Notes: generated from the letters alone by a model not told the origin. 64,000 bases of DNA from Olsenella uli (GCF_016900775.1 NZ_JACJKN010000001.1:248001-312000); one strand, 5' to 3'; shown: positions 27,540 through 35,980, counted from the stretch's first letter. A program made the numbers and translations.

Positions 27540-28874
27540 ATGTCGCTGCTCGAGAGGGTGCGGGAGGCGGAGTCCGCCCAGGGCACGGGCGAGCCCCGCG
27601 GGCAGGACCTGAGGGCTGCCCGCGAGCAGCTCAAGGCGGCGCTCGTCGAGAGGCTCGGCCTCGCCATCATCGCCGGCATGCTCTCCCACGAGGATCCGGG
27701 GAGGGCGCGCGCGGAGCTGGGCGTGGCGCTCGAGGCGATTCTCAACACGCGGGGGTTCGGGTCGCTGGGCCCCGACGAGCGGACGCTTCTCTCCCGCCAG
27801 ATCCTGGACGAGGTCTGCGGTCTCGGGCCCATACAGCCGCTGCTCGAGGACGACGGGATAACCGAGGTCATGATCAACGGGTGCGACGCGCTGTTCTACG
27901 AGCGTGACGGAGAGCTTCACGCCGCGGACACCGTCTTTGACTCCCCCGAGCAGATCATGATCGTCCTGGACCGGATTCTCGCCCCGCTGGGAAGGCGCCT
28001 CGATCGGTCGAGCCCCCTCGTGAGCGCCCGCCTCGCCAACGGCGACCGCGTGAACGCGGTTGCGGCGCCCATCGCAATCGACGGGCCGGCCGTCACCATT
28101 CGCAAGTTCTCCGATCGCATTCGCACGCTCGCGCGCTTGGTGGAGCTGGGCTCTCTGCCCGGATGGTACGCGACGCTCCTCACGTGGGCCGTGAGGGCCC
28201 GCTCCTCGGTGGCCGTCGCCGGCGGCACGGGATCGGGCAAGACGACGCTGCTCAACGCGCTCTCATGCGAGATACCGCCCGGCGAGAGGATCGTCACCAT
28301 CGAGGACTCGGCGGAGCTGCGCTTTGACGCCCACCCCAACGTGGTGCGCCTCGAGGCGAGGGACGCCTCGATCGAGGGTTCGGGCGAGGTGACGATCAGG
28401 GACCTCGTGAAAAACGCGCTGCGCATGCGGCCCGACCGCATCGTCGTGGGGGAGGTCCGCGGCGAGGAGTGCGTGGACATGCTGAACGCGCTCAACACGG
28501 GGCACGACGGCTCGCTCACCACGCTCCACGCCGGCAGTGCCGAGGAGGCGGTCCTGCGCCTCATCCTCATGGCGCGGTTTGGGATGGACCTGCCGACGGC
28601 CCTCATCGAGGAGCAGATCGCCACCGCCATCGACCTCATCGTCATGATGTGCCGCCTTGCGGACGGCAGGCGCGTCGTGACGTCCATGACGGAGGTGTCG
28701 CGCGGGCCGGACGGGCGCGCCCTCCTGGAGGAGTGCGTCTCCTTCGAGCGGGCGGATCGGTCGTGGAGGGTCGTCCGGGAGCCGTCGTTCGTGGGACGAG
28801 CCGTCGGGAACGGCGTGCTCGACGAGGGGGAGGTGAGCCGATGGAGGGACTGCTTGTCGCGGTCGTCGCGCTGA
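27540..28874 (+). CDS. tadA: TadA/CpaF secretion ATPase
   Basis: 444 residues, the usual size. Hexameric cytosolic motor of the Tad (type IVc) pilus. It shows the N-terminal helical part, GITEVMINGCDALFYERDG, RLVSARLANGDRVNAV-like wording, Walker A GGTGSGKTTLLNAL, Asp box TIEDSAELRF, Walker B DRIVVGEVRGEECVD, and the His box HDGSLTTLHAGSAEEA. ATG immediately follows the TadZ stop. The 3' end overlaps the start of the TadB gene by 34 bases, indicating tight coupling. Confidence 0.95.
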   Translation: MSLLERVREAESAQGTGEPRGQDLRAAREQLKAALVERLGLAIIAGMLSHEDPGRARAELGVALEAILNTRGFGSLGPDERTLLSRQILDEVCGLGPIQPLLEDDGITEVMINGCDALFYERDGELHAADTVFDSPEQIMIVLDRILAPLGRRLDRSSPLVSARLANGDRVNAVAAPIAIDGPAVTIRKFSDRIRTLARLVELGSLPGWYATLLTWAVRARSSVAVAGGTGSGKTTLLNALSCEIPPGERIVTIEDSAELRFDAHPNVVRLEARDASIEGSGEVTIRDLVKNALRMRPDRIVVGEVRGEECVDMLNALNTGHDGSLTTLHAGSAEEAVLRLILMARFGMDLPTALIEEQIATAIDLIVMMCRLADGRRVVTSMTEVSRGPDGRALLEECVSFERADRSWRVVREPSFVGRAVGNGVLDEGEVSRWRDCLSRSSR

Positions 28875-29782
28875 TGACGTTCGCGGGGGTGCTCGCCCTG
28901 GTGCCCGGAGGGGCCGAGGGCGGCGCGTGGCAGACGGAGCGCCTCGCTCGCCTGGCCAGCCACCGAGCCGTGAGGGCCCTGCGGCGCGCGGGGGAGTCAT
29001 CGCCGATTGCCGCGCTGCTCGAGACGGGGGTGGGGCGTAGGCTTGCGATGGAGGCGGCCTCGTCTCCCGCCATGGCGGCGCTCGAGATCGGCCCCGAGGC
29101 GGCGCTCGCCGCGCTGCTGTGCGCCGGCGCGCTCCTCTGCTCGATCTTCGGGGTTCTGCTGGCATCCCCGCTCGCGTGCCCCGTGATGGGGATCGTGCTC
29201 GTCGGCCTCGTCGTGTCGCGCGACGCCGCAAGGGGAAGGCGCCTCAGGCGCGAGGTCGTCGACGCCATGCCGGGCATCTACCGGACGCTCTCGGTTGCGA
29301 TGGGCTCGGGGCAGACGCTCGCGCAGGCGGTCGAGTACGTGGGGACGCACGAGCGTGGCCCTGCGTCGACGGCGTTTGCCCGGATGTCGCTGCGCCTTCG
29401 CTGCGGGATGGGCACCGAGGAGGCCGTTGAGGCGCTCTCGGGAGAGCTGGACGTGCCGGGCGCCGAGCTGCTCGCGACCGCGCTCGTCATCTCACACAGG
29501 ACGGGCAGCCCCCTGCGCGACCTGCTGCTCAGGTCGGCACGCCTCGCCGAGCGCCAGGGCGAGTTTGAGCGGTTGCTCTCGGTGAAGACCGCCCAGGTGC
29601 GCCTCTCCGTGAGAATCGTCTGCCTGCTGCCCGCGATCATGGTGGGTGCGCTGACGCTGCTCTCCCCGGACTTCCAGAGGGGCCTTCTCACCCCGGCGGG
29701 CATCGGGTGCGTCTGTGCCGCGGCGGCGCTCGACGGGCTCGCGCTGGCAATCATCCGCCGGATGATGCGGGAGGTGATGTGA
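28841..29782 (+). CDS. tadB: TadB-like inner-membrane platform protein
   Basis: 313 residues from ATG 28841 inside the end of tadA. Predicted membrane segments near the N-terminus, around residues 90-125 and at the C-terminus, flank a cytosolic GspF-like (T2SS F) domain containing YRTLSVAMGSGQTLAQAVEYV and LLSVKTAQVRLSV. TadB and TadC form the platform that the TadA motor turns. The stop TGA overlaps the ATG of the next gene (TGATG). Confidence 0.88.
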   Translation: MEGLLVAVVALMTFAGVLALVPGGAEGGAWQTERLARLASHRAVRALRRAGESSPIAALLETGVGRRLAMEAASSPAMAALEIGPEAALAALLCAGALLCSIFGVLLASPLACPVMGIVLVGLVVSRDAARGRRLRREVVDAMPGIYRTLSVAMGSGQTLAQAVEYVGTHERGPASTAFARMSLRLRCGMGTEEAVEALSGELDVPGAELLATALVISHRTGSPLRDLLLRSARLAERQGEFERLLSVKTAQVRLSVRIVCLLPAIMVGALTLLSPDFQRGLLTPAGIGCVCAAAALDGLALAIIRRMMREVM

Positions 29783-30423
29783 TGTCCCCCGAGGACCTCG
29801 GCGCCCCCCTGGCCGCCTTCGTGCTCTGCGGTGCCGCCGCGCTCGCGCTCCCGGACGCGCCCGCGCCGCGGCGGGGGCGGCAGGCGCCTCGGCTGCTCGC
29901 ATGGGCGAGCGATCTTGTGGGCTCGATGCCTCCCGTGCGCCGGGCCCGCCTGGCCGGCGCGGCCGCGAGGAGGAGGGCGGAGTGCCTCTCCGAGCTGCCT
30001 GTCCTTCTCGACGTGGTGACGCTTGGCCTCTCGGCCGGGCTCTCCTTCGACTCGTCGCTGGGGCTGTACTGCGAGCGGTGTGAGAACGAGCTCGCCCGCT
30101 CGCTCGAGGAGGCGATGCTCGGCTGGCACATCGGGGTGAGCGGGAGGGAGGAGGCGCTGCTCTCGCTCGCGGAGAGGCTCGACCTCGCCCCGCTCAGGCG
30201 CTTTGCGACGGTCGTGGGGGAGTCGCTCGCCTTCGGGACGCCGCTCGCCGGGGCCCTCGAGCGGCAGGCGCAGGCGATGCGCGACGAGCAGCGCTCGCAG
30301 GTGGAGGAGGAGATAGAGAAGGTTCCGGTGAAGATGCTCGTCCCGCTGGGGACGCTCATCGTCCCCGCGATGTTCCTGGCGATTCTGGGCCCGCTGCTCG
30401 GGTCCGCAACGGTTGTCGGCTAG
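29782..30423 (+). CDS. tadC: TadC-like inner-membrane platform protein
   Basis: 213 residues. Short relative of TadB with one GspF-like domain (LPVLLDVVTLGLSAGLSFDSSL...) between an N-terminal and a C-terminal membrane segment. The ending VEEEIEKVPVKMLVPLGTLIVPAMFLAILGP is characteristic of TadC tails in layout. Start overlaps the TadB stop by one base. Shorter than many TadC proteins (~280-300), so its N-terminal part is reduced. Confidence 0.85.
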   Translation: MSPEDLGAPLAAFVLCGAAALALPDAPAPRRGRQAPRLLAWASDLVGSMPPVRRARLAGAAARRRAECLSELPVLLDVVTLGLSAGLSFDSSLGLYCERCENELARSLEEAMLGWHIGVSGREEALLSLAERLDLAPLRRFATVVGESLAFGTPLAGALERQAQAMRDEQRSQVEEEIEKVPVKMLVPLGTLIVPAMFLAILGPLLGSATVVG

Positions 30424-30454
30424 GGCGAAGGCCCGTTCGAGAGAGGAGAAGGAC

Positions 30455-30652
30455 ATGGCTGAGAAGGCGCTCATGAGAGGCGTTGCCACCCGCGTGCGCG
30501 CGCTCGCGCGCGACGAGGAGGGCCAGGGGACGACCGAGTACGCGATCCTGGTGGGGGTGCTCGTCGTTTTGGCCATCGTTGCGATCATCGCGTTCAGGGA
30601 CCGGGTGGCGGAGCTGTGGGACGCCATCGCAAACGGCATCAACTCGCTGTGA
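30455..30652 (+). CDS. flp: Flp-type major pilin
   Basis: 65 residues, ATG after GAGAGGAGAAGGAC. A basic leader of about 23 residues ends in DEEG, cleavage gives QGTTEYAILVGVLVVLA, with Glu at +5 and Tyr at +6 exactly as in Flp pilins. The rest is one hydrophobic helix and a short polar tail (DRVAELWDAIANGINSL). Probably the structural subunit of the pilus. Strong ribosome site fits high expression. Confidence 0.93.
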   Translation: MAEKALMRGVATRVRALARDEEGQGTTEYAILVGVLVVLAIVAIIAFRDRVAELWDAIANGINSL

Positions 30653-31080
30653 GGAGCCTTCGTCTCGGCGAGGCCCTCGCCCTCGTCGCCTTTGCGTGCG
30701 TGCTGGTGGCGACGGCCCTGCTGTGGGGAGGGGCGGGCGGCCCGTCGGGAAAGGGCGACGCCGTGGGCGTGGGCGCCCCGGGGGTCGACGAGGGGGCGTC
30801 GGGCATGGGGGCGGCCGTCCCGGCAGGGGCCGAGGTGACGGAATACGAGAGCGGTCGGTCGGTCGTGGACGAGGGCGCGGGCGTGCTGGAGAGGTATGAG
30901 GCGCGCGGCGACTGCGTCCTCGCCCACGCCGGGTACATCGATCTTTCGGGGAGGGCGTGGGCATGCGTCGTGCGCGGAGGGGGATGGGTGGAGATATGCG
31001 TGGTTCGCGAGGGGCCCTCCGGAGGGTGCTCGGTCACCTCGTGGCACATGGACGCGGGCGACGTCGCGGGCGGGACGTGA
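30649..31080 (+). CDS. Small membrane-anchored protein of the Tad operon, unknown
   Basis: 143 residues from GTG 30649, whose GTGA overlaps the flp stop. One N-terminal membrane helix (about residues 7-25), then a Gly/Ala-rich exported segment and a C-terminal part with several cysteines (GDCVL, WACVV, EICVV, GGCSV) that could form disulfides outside the cell. No family recognised. Overlaps on both sides (its TGA shares bases with the next ATG) tie it to pilus biogenesis; a minor pilus or surface component is plausible. Confidence 0.7.
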   Translation: MRSLRLGEALALVAFACVLVATALLWGGAGGPSGKGDAVGVGAPGVDEGASGMGAAVPAGAEVTEYESGRSVVDEGAGVLERYEARGDCVLAHAGYIDLSGRAWACVVRGGGWVEICVVREGPSGGCSVTSWHMDAGDVAGGT

Positions 31081-31277
31081 TGGGGCCTGGTCGCTCGGGT
31101 CAGTCGACCCTCGAGTACCTGCTCGTCCTTCTCGGCTTCATGGCGATGATCGCCGCCCTCGCGCTCGTCTGGCACGCGGCGCGCGACGGGAGGCTGCTCG
31201 CGCTTGCCACGGGCGCGGCGTCACACGGCTCGGGGCAGGGGGCCGCGGCGCTCCTCAAAGACGTGGCGGCGTTCTGA
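31080..31277 (+). CDS. Second Flp-like pilin
   Basis: 65 residues. A very short basic leader MGPGRSG precedes QSTLEYLLVLLGFMAMIAAL, again with Glu at +5 and Tyr at +6 of the predicted mature protein, followed by a helix and a polar tail ending KDVAAF. Same size as the first pilin but distinct in sequence, so a minor pilin is likely. ATG overlaps the preceding stop. Confidence 0.8.
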   Translation: MGPGRSGQSTLEYLLVLLGFMAMIAALALVWHAARDGRLLALATGAASHGSGQGAAALLKDVAAF

Positions 31278-31278
31278 G

Positions 31279-31752
31279 ATGGGCGCGGCGTTCTCAAGGA
31301 GCGGCCAGTCGACCGTCGAGGCGGCCCTGCTCATTCCCGTGGTGCTCACGATCGTCGCGCTGCTCGTGCAGCCGGCGTGCGTTCTCTACACGAGGTCGGT
31401 GATGGCGGCGACCGCCCACGAGCTCGCCCGCGTGGTCGCGACGGGCCGGGGGTCTGCCGAGGACGTGCGCTCGTACGCCCTGAGGAGGCTTGCGGCCGTC
31501 CCCGAGGTGCCGATGTTCCATGAGGGCGGGCCCGACGCCTGGGAGGTAAGCGCCGAGGGACCAGATGACGCGGGGCGCGTGAGCGTGTCGATCGAGGGGC
31601 GCGTGCGGCCCCTGCCGCTCCTGGGCGCGATCGTCTCCGCCCTGGGGACGGCGGAGGGGGATGTGGTGCTCGTGCGGGTGGAGGCGGACTGCGACCTGCG
31701 CGCGAGCTGGATTGGGGGAAGCTATGGCGAATGGGTTGGCATCTGGGGATGA
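31279..31752 (+). CDS. tadE: TadE-like pseudopilin
   Basis: 157 residues. Leader MGAAFSRSG, then QSTVEAALLIPVVLTIVALL with Glu at +5, which is the TadE signature for processing by a prepilin peptidase. The periplasmic or external part is about 115 residues. The 3' end overlaps the next gene by 29 bases. Probably a minor pilin or tip-initiation component. Confidence 0.85.
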   Translation: MGAAFSRSGQSTVEAALLIPVVLTIVALLVQPACVLYTRSVMAATAHELARVVATGRGSAEDVRSYALRRLAAVPEVPMFHEGGPDAWEVSAEGPDDAGRVSVSIEGRVRPLPLLGAIVSALGTAEGDVVLVRVEADCDLRASWIGGSYGEWVGIWG

Positions 31753-33784
31753 GCTGCGCCCGCGCGGCGCGACCGTCCTCTCGCTCTTCAGGGACGACGA
31801 AGGCGGCTTCACGACCGTCGCGGTCGCCGTCGCCCTCGTCCTGAGCCTCTCACTCGTGTTCAGCGCCGCTGGCGCGACGTGGGTGGCGGGCCGCTCCTCC
31901 GAGGTGCAGCGCGTCGCGGACGCCTGCGCCCTTGCGGGGGAGAATGCGGTGGCGGGCTTCTCGACGGTGGTCCAGGTGGTCGACGCGTGCGTGCTCAGCA
32001 TGGGCCTCACGGGCGTCATCGTGCTCGGCGCGGGGCTCGTGGTCTCGTGCGTGCCCGGGCTCTCCGCCATCGGGGCCGAGGTCACGTCGGCGGGCGGCAG
32101 GATACTGGAGGCGCGCAGGTCGTTCGCGTCGAGCGCGGGGGAGGGGATCGAGCGGCTCGAGGCGACGCTGCCGCTGCTCATCGTGGCCAACTCGGCATCG
32201 TGCGTCGAGGCGAACGAGGCCGGCGGCGTCTCGTACGTGGGATGCGCGATTCCGTTTCCCACGGAGTCGCGGTCTGACTTCTCGGCCCTCGAGGCCGACG
32301 TCGACGAGACTGGGCTGCTCGAGCTCTCCGATCAGATGCAGGGCGTCTCCGACGAGGTCGACGAGGCGCAGCGTCGCGCCGATGCGGCCCGGGAGCGGGC
32401 GTGGCAGGCGGACTGCGTCACCGAGCCGTACTGCCTGCGGGAGCGGGCCGCCTCGCTTGCGGGACTCGGCGCGGGCGAGAACCCCGACTACCCGACGGTC
32501 GACGGGTGGACCTTCGGGGTCCCGCTCCTGCGCGCTCGCGCCTATTACGCCGCGCGGCTGGCGTCGGCCCACGTCGGCGGCTCGAGCGCGGAGGAGATCA
32601 CGGACTCGGCCTGCCGCCGCGCGTTCTACGAGTACGCGCTCGAGGAGGTGCGGTCCGGCTCCTATGAGGAGTATGGCGACGGGACGGTGGGCGTCGACCT
32701 GCCAAGCCTACCGAGGAATGCCGACCAGACGCGCGGGACCAGGCTCTACACCGATCCCGCCTGGCCGTGCACCGTGGAGGAGGGCGCGCGCACGCTGCAT
32801 TCCTCGACGCTCTGCCCCGGCGCCACGGGCGCACGCTCCGGGAACGCCTCTCTTGCGGATGCCGAGGCGGGTGCGGTGGCCACATGCGATGAGTGCCGGA
32901 TGGACATCGGGGACATGGGGCGCGTCGCCTCGGCGTCGACCTCCATCGCCAACGGGTTCGAGCATCACTGGCGCATCATCGTCGAGGCCTCGTGGGACTA
33001 TGAGGCGGCGCGCTGGGACGAGGCCGAGGCGCAGGCGCGGCTGAGGGACCTCGCCGAGCAGGGGGAGGGTGCCTTCGAGCAGGCCCTCGAGGAGCTCTCC
33101 GTCTCGCGCCCCTCGCTCTGTCCGCCCGGGGCGTGGGGGTGCGTCGCCGTGGTGGCGCGCTCGGGCTCGACCGTCCCCTCGGAGCTGACCGCGTCGTTTC
33201 TCTCGGCGACGGAGCTGCCCGACGGCGTTGCGGTCTCGGCGGCGACGCTCGCGCCGGATGAGGCCACGGCGGAGAACAACGTGCTCTCGAGCTTCTTTGA
33301 CGCCCTTGGGGCGGGGGACTCCGCCCTCGGCGGCGCGCTTGACGGGGTGATGGGGCTCTGGGGGGACCTGCTCGTCGGCTATGGCTCGGCATATCAGAGC
33401 GTGGGGGACGCGGGCGCGGAGTTTCTCGACGGCCTTGACGGGGTTCTCGGCGGGAGCGTGGGGGCATGGCTGCGGGAGCGCCTCGAGCAGGTGCTGCGCG
33501 CGGCGGGCTTCGAGCCCGTTGACATGCGCCTGAGAAAGCCGGTGCTCACCAACACGCAGGACGTGCTCGACCAGGCGGGCCTCGAGAGCCTCTCGACGGT
33601 GCGCTCGCTCGTCAACGCCCTGCCCGATTCCGGCTCCGCCTTCGACCTCGCCCGCGCGGCGGGCCTCTGGCTCGTGGACGAGGTGGGCGGGGACAGGTTC
33701 ACCGTGGCGGAGATTCCCGTCCCGGGGACCGACCTCTCCATTCCGCTCACCATCAATCTCTCGGAGCTGGGAGGCGGGTCATGA
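31724..33784 (+). CDS. Large TadG-like pilus-associated protein
   Basis: 686 residues from ATG 31724. A leader-like segment DDEGGFTTVAVAVALVLSLSL has the shape of a prepilin N-terminus but lacks the +5 glutamate, as in TadG-type proteins. A second hydrophobic stretch follows around residues 85-115. The remaining ~550 residues are acidic and extracytoplasmic, with cysteine pairs (CVTEPYC, CDEC, CPPGAWGC) and helical charged regions. Likely the big minor subunit or adhesive/anchoring protein of the pilus. Overlaps both neighbours. Confidence 0.7.
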   Translation: MANGLASGDELRPRGATVLSLFRDDEGGFTTVAVAVALVLSLSLVFSAAGATWVAGRSSEVQRVADACALAGENAVAGFSTVVQVVDACVLSMGLTGVIVLGAGLVVSCVPGLSAIGAEVTSAGGRILEARRSFASSAGEGIERLEATLPLLIVANSASCVEANEAGGVSYVGCAIPFPTESRSDFSALEADVDETGLLELSDQMQGVSDEVDEAQRRADAARERAWQADCVTEPYCLRERAASLAGLGAGENPDYPTVDGWTFGVPLLRARAYYAARLASAHVGGSSAEEITDSACRRAFYEYALEEVRSGSYEEYGDGTVGVDLPSLPRNADQTRGTRLYTDPAWPCTVEEGARTLHSSTLCPGATGARSGNASLADAEAGAVATCDECRMDIGDMGRVASASTSIANGFEHHWRIIVEASWDYEAARWDEAEAQARLRDLAEQGEGAFEQALEELSVSRPSLCPPGAWGCVAVVARSGSTVPSELTASFLSATELPDGVAVSAATLAPDEATAENNVLSSFFDALGAGDSALGGALDGVMGLWGDLLVGYGSAYQSVGDAGAEFLDGLDGVLGGSVGAWLRERLEQVLRAAGFEPVDMRLRKPVLTNTQDVLDQAGLESLSTVRSLVNALPDSGSAFDLARAAGLWLVDEVGGDRFTVAEIPVPGTDLSIPLTINLSELGGGS

Positions 33785-34260
33785 GGCCCGAGGGGGCCCG
33801 CGCGGGCGCGGGGGAGGGCGGCCAGATGACCGTGGAGCTTGCGGTCATGGTGCCCGTGACCATCGTCGTGGCGCTGATCGTGCTCAACCTCATGTGGTTT
33901 GTCGAGGCATGCGCCGCGTTCGACCAGGCCGCGCTCGACGCCGTCGTGGCTCATGGGATCTCTCCCGCGGGCGAGCAGACGCAGGCGGCGGCCGTCGCGC
34001 AGGTCGAGTCCGCGCTCGAGCAGGCGCTCGGAAGGGAGGGCGCCTGCGAGGTCGAGGTGAGCGCCCAGGCGGTCTCCGGCGGGGACGAGCCCACGTCCCT
34101 CGCCATCTCGCCGCTGCTCACGCGCTACACCTGCACGCTGATCTATCGCCCGTGGCCCCGGCTGCTGAGGATGCCTGGGGTGACGTACGAGGCCCCTCTT
34201 GCCCTTCGGCACGATCGCGAGCTCGTGGTCGACCGCTACCGGCCCGGCGTGGTGGTCTGA
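33781..34260 (+). CDS. TadE/TadF-like pseudopilin
   Basis: 159 residues. Leader ends GEGG, then QMTVELAVMVPVTIVVALIVLN with Glu at +5. The exported part has two cysteines. Start ATG overlaps the stop of the TadG-like gene (ATGA). With the TadE-like protein it makes the usual TadE/F pair. Confidence 0.85.
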   Translation: MRPEGARAGAGEGGQMTVELAVMVPVTIVVALIVLNLMWFVEACAAFDQAALDAVVAHGISPAGEQTQAAAVAQVESALEQALGREGACEVEVSAQAVSGGDEPTSLAISPLLTRYTCTLIYRPWPRLLRMPGVTYEAPLALRHDRELVVDRYRPGVVV

Positions 34261-34616
34261 TGGGCGTCGTGAGGGTGTGCTCCGACGAGCGACCGTGGCT
34301 TCGCCACGAGCTCAGGGTGCTCTCAACGTGGGCGGAGCGGCTGCGCGGGCTGCTCGGGACGGGCGAGGACGCCATGCCGGTCCTGCTCCTGAGATGCGGG
34401 TCCGTCCACACGCTCGGCATGCGCTATGCGCTCGACGTGGCGTTCGTGGGGGAGCGCGGCGAGGTCCTCGAGGTCCGACGCGGGGTGGCTCCGGGGACGT
34501 TCCTCTCGCACCCCGCGGCGGAGTGCACGGTCGAGCGGCCGGCGGGCGAGGGGGAGTGGATCGAGGAGGGGGAGCACCTGTGGGTCGTCTCGCTCGCCGT
34601 CTCCCCCGCCATGTGA
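34260..34616 (+). CDS. DUF192 family protein
   Basis: 118 residues, ATG overlapping the previous TGA. The pattern WAERLRGLLG...MPVLLLRCGSVHTLGMRYALDVAFVGERGEVLEV is the DUF192 (COG1430) signature, in which the usual C-I-HT-GM core is well kept. Function of the family is unknown; members are often secreted or found in archaeal and actinobacterial operons, and often next to Tad pilus genes. No signal peptide here, so cytosolic. Confidence 0.85.
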   Translation: MGVVRVCSDERPWLRHELRVLSTWAERLRGLLGTGEDAMPVLLLRCGSVHTLGMRYALDVAFVGERGEVLEVRRGVAPGTFLSHPAAECTVERPAGEGEWIEEGEHLWVVSLAVSPAM

Positions 34617-34629
34617 CGAAGGAGGAGAG

Positions 34630-35166
34630 ATGGGGATGACCAGAAGCGCGCGAGGGAGCTACAAGACCAAGCGGTGCCCTCGCTGCGGGGCGGAGCTCTA
34701 TGCGGACATGGGCATCTGCTACGGGTGCCTCTATGACTTCATGCGGGACGTGGGGCGCCCGGCCCCCGTGCTCCCGTCTTCGGCTCCCGCAGCGTCTGCG
34801 CCCGACGTGCGGGAGGGCGACACGGAGGACCTCTCGGCCGCCACGGCGCTTGCCCGGCGGAGGGGGGATGAGGTCGGGATCGTCGTCCGTACGGCGTCGG
34901 TCGACCTCTGGGCGCCCGTGCCCGAGGGAGGCGTCCGCGTGGGGAGGGACCCGTCGAACGACGTGGTCCTCCACTCGCTCGCCGTCTCGCGGCGCCACCT
35001 GAGCATGGTACCGACCCCGGACGGCATGGAGGTCGAGGACCTGGGCTCGAAGAACCCCGCCACCTATCGGGGGAGGGACGTGGCCGCACGCGTCATCGTG
35101 CCCTATGGCGACGAGATAGACCTCTGCGGGTGCCGCCTCGTCATGACCGGCCCCGAGGCCTCGTAG
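34630..35166 (+). CDS. FHA-domain protein with N-terminal zinc ribbon
   Basis: 178 residues, ATG after GAAGGAGGAGAG. The first 35 residues contain CPRCGAELYADMGICYGC, a zinc-ribbon pair of Cys-x2-Cys. After a Pro/Ala linker, a forkhead-associated domain runs from about residue 75: VRVGRDPSNDVVLHSLAVSRRHLSM and VEDLGSKNPATYRGRDV, the GR...S..H..N phosphothreonine-binding pattern. Suggests regulation of the pilus by Ser/Thr phosphorylation. Follows DUF192 by 13 bases. Confidence 0.88.
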   Translation: MGMTRSARGSYKTKRCPRCGAELYADMGICYGCLYDFMRDVGRPAPVLPSSAPAASAPDVREGDTEDLSAATALARRRGDEVGIVVRTASVDLWAPVPEGGVRVGRDPSNDVVLHSLAVSRRHLSMVPTPDGMEVEDLGSKNPATYRGRDVAARVIVPYGDEIDLCGCRLVMTGPEAS

Positions 35167-35169
35167 GGC

Positions 35170-35751
35170 ATGGTGCTCGAGGCGCCGTGGCAAGGCGATG
35201 CGGCGCAGAGGAGGGTCGACCTCGAGCGAGTCCGCGGCAAGTCGTGCCGGGCGCTCGTGAGAGGGGCCGTGGGCGAGGCGGCCGCAGAGGCGATTTACGA
35301 GGGGATCGTGCGCATGCTCCGCCATCGAAGCGGCACGCCCTACGAGGACCTCTACGTCTATGACATGCGGGACGGTTCGCTCATTGGCAGCGTCGTGAAC
35401 GCGCGGGCGCCCAAGCGCGTCGAGCTCACAGAGGGGCTGGCGACGTCGATCTCATCTGCCGTGGAGGGCGGGGCTGCGATCGCCATCGTCCACAATCACC
35501 CCGATAGCATGCCGCCGTCCGCCGCGGACATAAAAAGCCTCGTCGCACACCGCGCTCGCCGTGGCGTCATCGCATGTCACGACGGGAGCCTGTACGTCTT
35601 CCGGGTCGTTGGCGACCCGGCGCCCGGGTATACTGTCGATGACGACACAATCCGGCTGCTCTCACAGCTGCGTGGTGGGAGCGAGTTCGACTTGCTTAGG
35701 GGCTACGAGGAGAGTCTGGGGGTGCGAGTTGAGCATCTACGCTGTCGTTAA
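35170..35751 (+). CDS. JAB/MPN (RadC-like) metallopeptidase-fold protein
   Basis: 193 residues. The central stretch AIAIVHNHPDSMPPSAADIKSL carries the JAMM zinc motif H-x-H ... S-x2-D, and a glutamate upstream (KRVELTEG) can supply the fourth residue. The spacing between HxH and Ser is one residue shorter than in RadC and matches JAB domains of phage- and toxin-associated proteins. An N-terminal region (1-60) with helices is unrecognised. It could cleave an isopeptide or ubiquitin-like tag, or act as a toxin. Starts three bases after the FHA gene and overlaps a small ORF. Confidence 0.75.
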   Translation: MVLEAPWQGDAAQRRVDLERVRGKSCRALVRGAVGEAAAEAIYEGIVRMLRHRSGTPYEDLYVYDMRDGSLIGSVVNARAPKRVELTEGLATSISSAVEGGAAIAIVHNHPDSMPPSAADIKSLVAHRARRGVIACHDGSLYVFRVVGDPAPGYTVDDDTIRLLSQLRGGSEFDLLRGYEESLGVRVEHLRCR

Positions 35752-35980
35752 GCACAGGTTCCATGAGCTATACCGAGGGGATGATGATCGAAACGAGTAT
35801 TCCGAGATTCTCGCAAAGATGTCGCCGGAGGACCAAGAGCTCTGGCGGATGGAGGCCGAGTTCGAATTTTCCTACCGTGCCGGTCGAGGTGACCAGCCCG
35901 GCTATGCGGGGGACGCCGAGCGCGCCATCATGGAGCGCTTCGCTAAGGAGGAGGCCGCGAGGGCCGGAAGGGCGGCGTAG
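35729..35980 (+). CDS. Small acidic protein overlapping the JAB gene, unknown
   Basis: 83 residues with a TTG start inside the last codons of the JAB gene (23-base overlap). The product, MSIYAVVKHRFHELYRGDDD..., is acidic and helical, without a signal or membrane segment. Base composition is clearly lower in GC than the surroundings. No family is recognised. The overlap implies coupled translation with the JAB protein; an immunity or partner protein is the natural hypothesis. Last gene before the tRNA. Confidence 0.65.
   Translation: MSIYAVVKHRFHELYRGDDDRNEYSEILAKMSPEDQELWRMEAEFEFSYRAGRGDQPGYAGDAERAIMERFAKEEAARAGRAA

Noticed and set aside
25567-35980. Prophage or integrative element around the JAB gene
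   Set aside because: The adjacent tRNA-Phe could be an attachment site, but no integrase, no repeat of the tRNA 3' end, and no phage structural genes are visible in the window.
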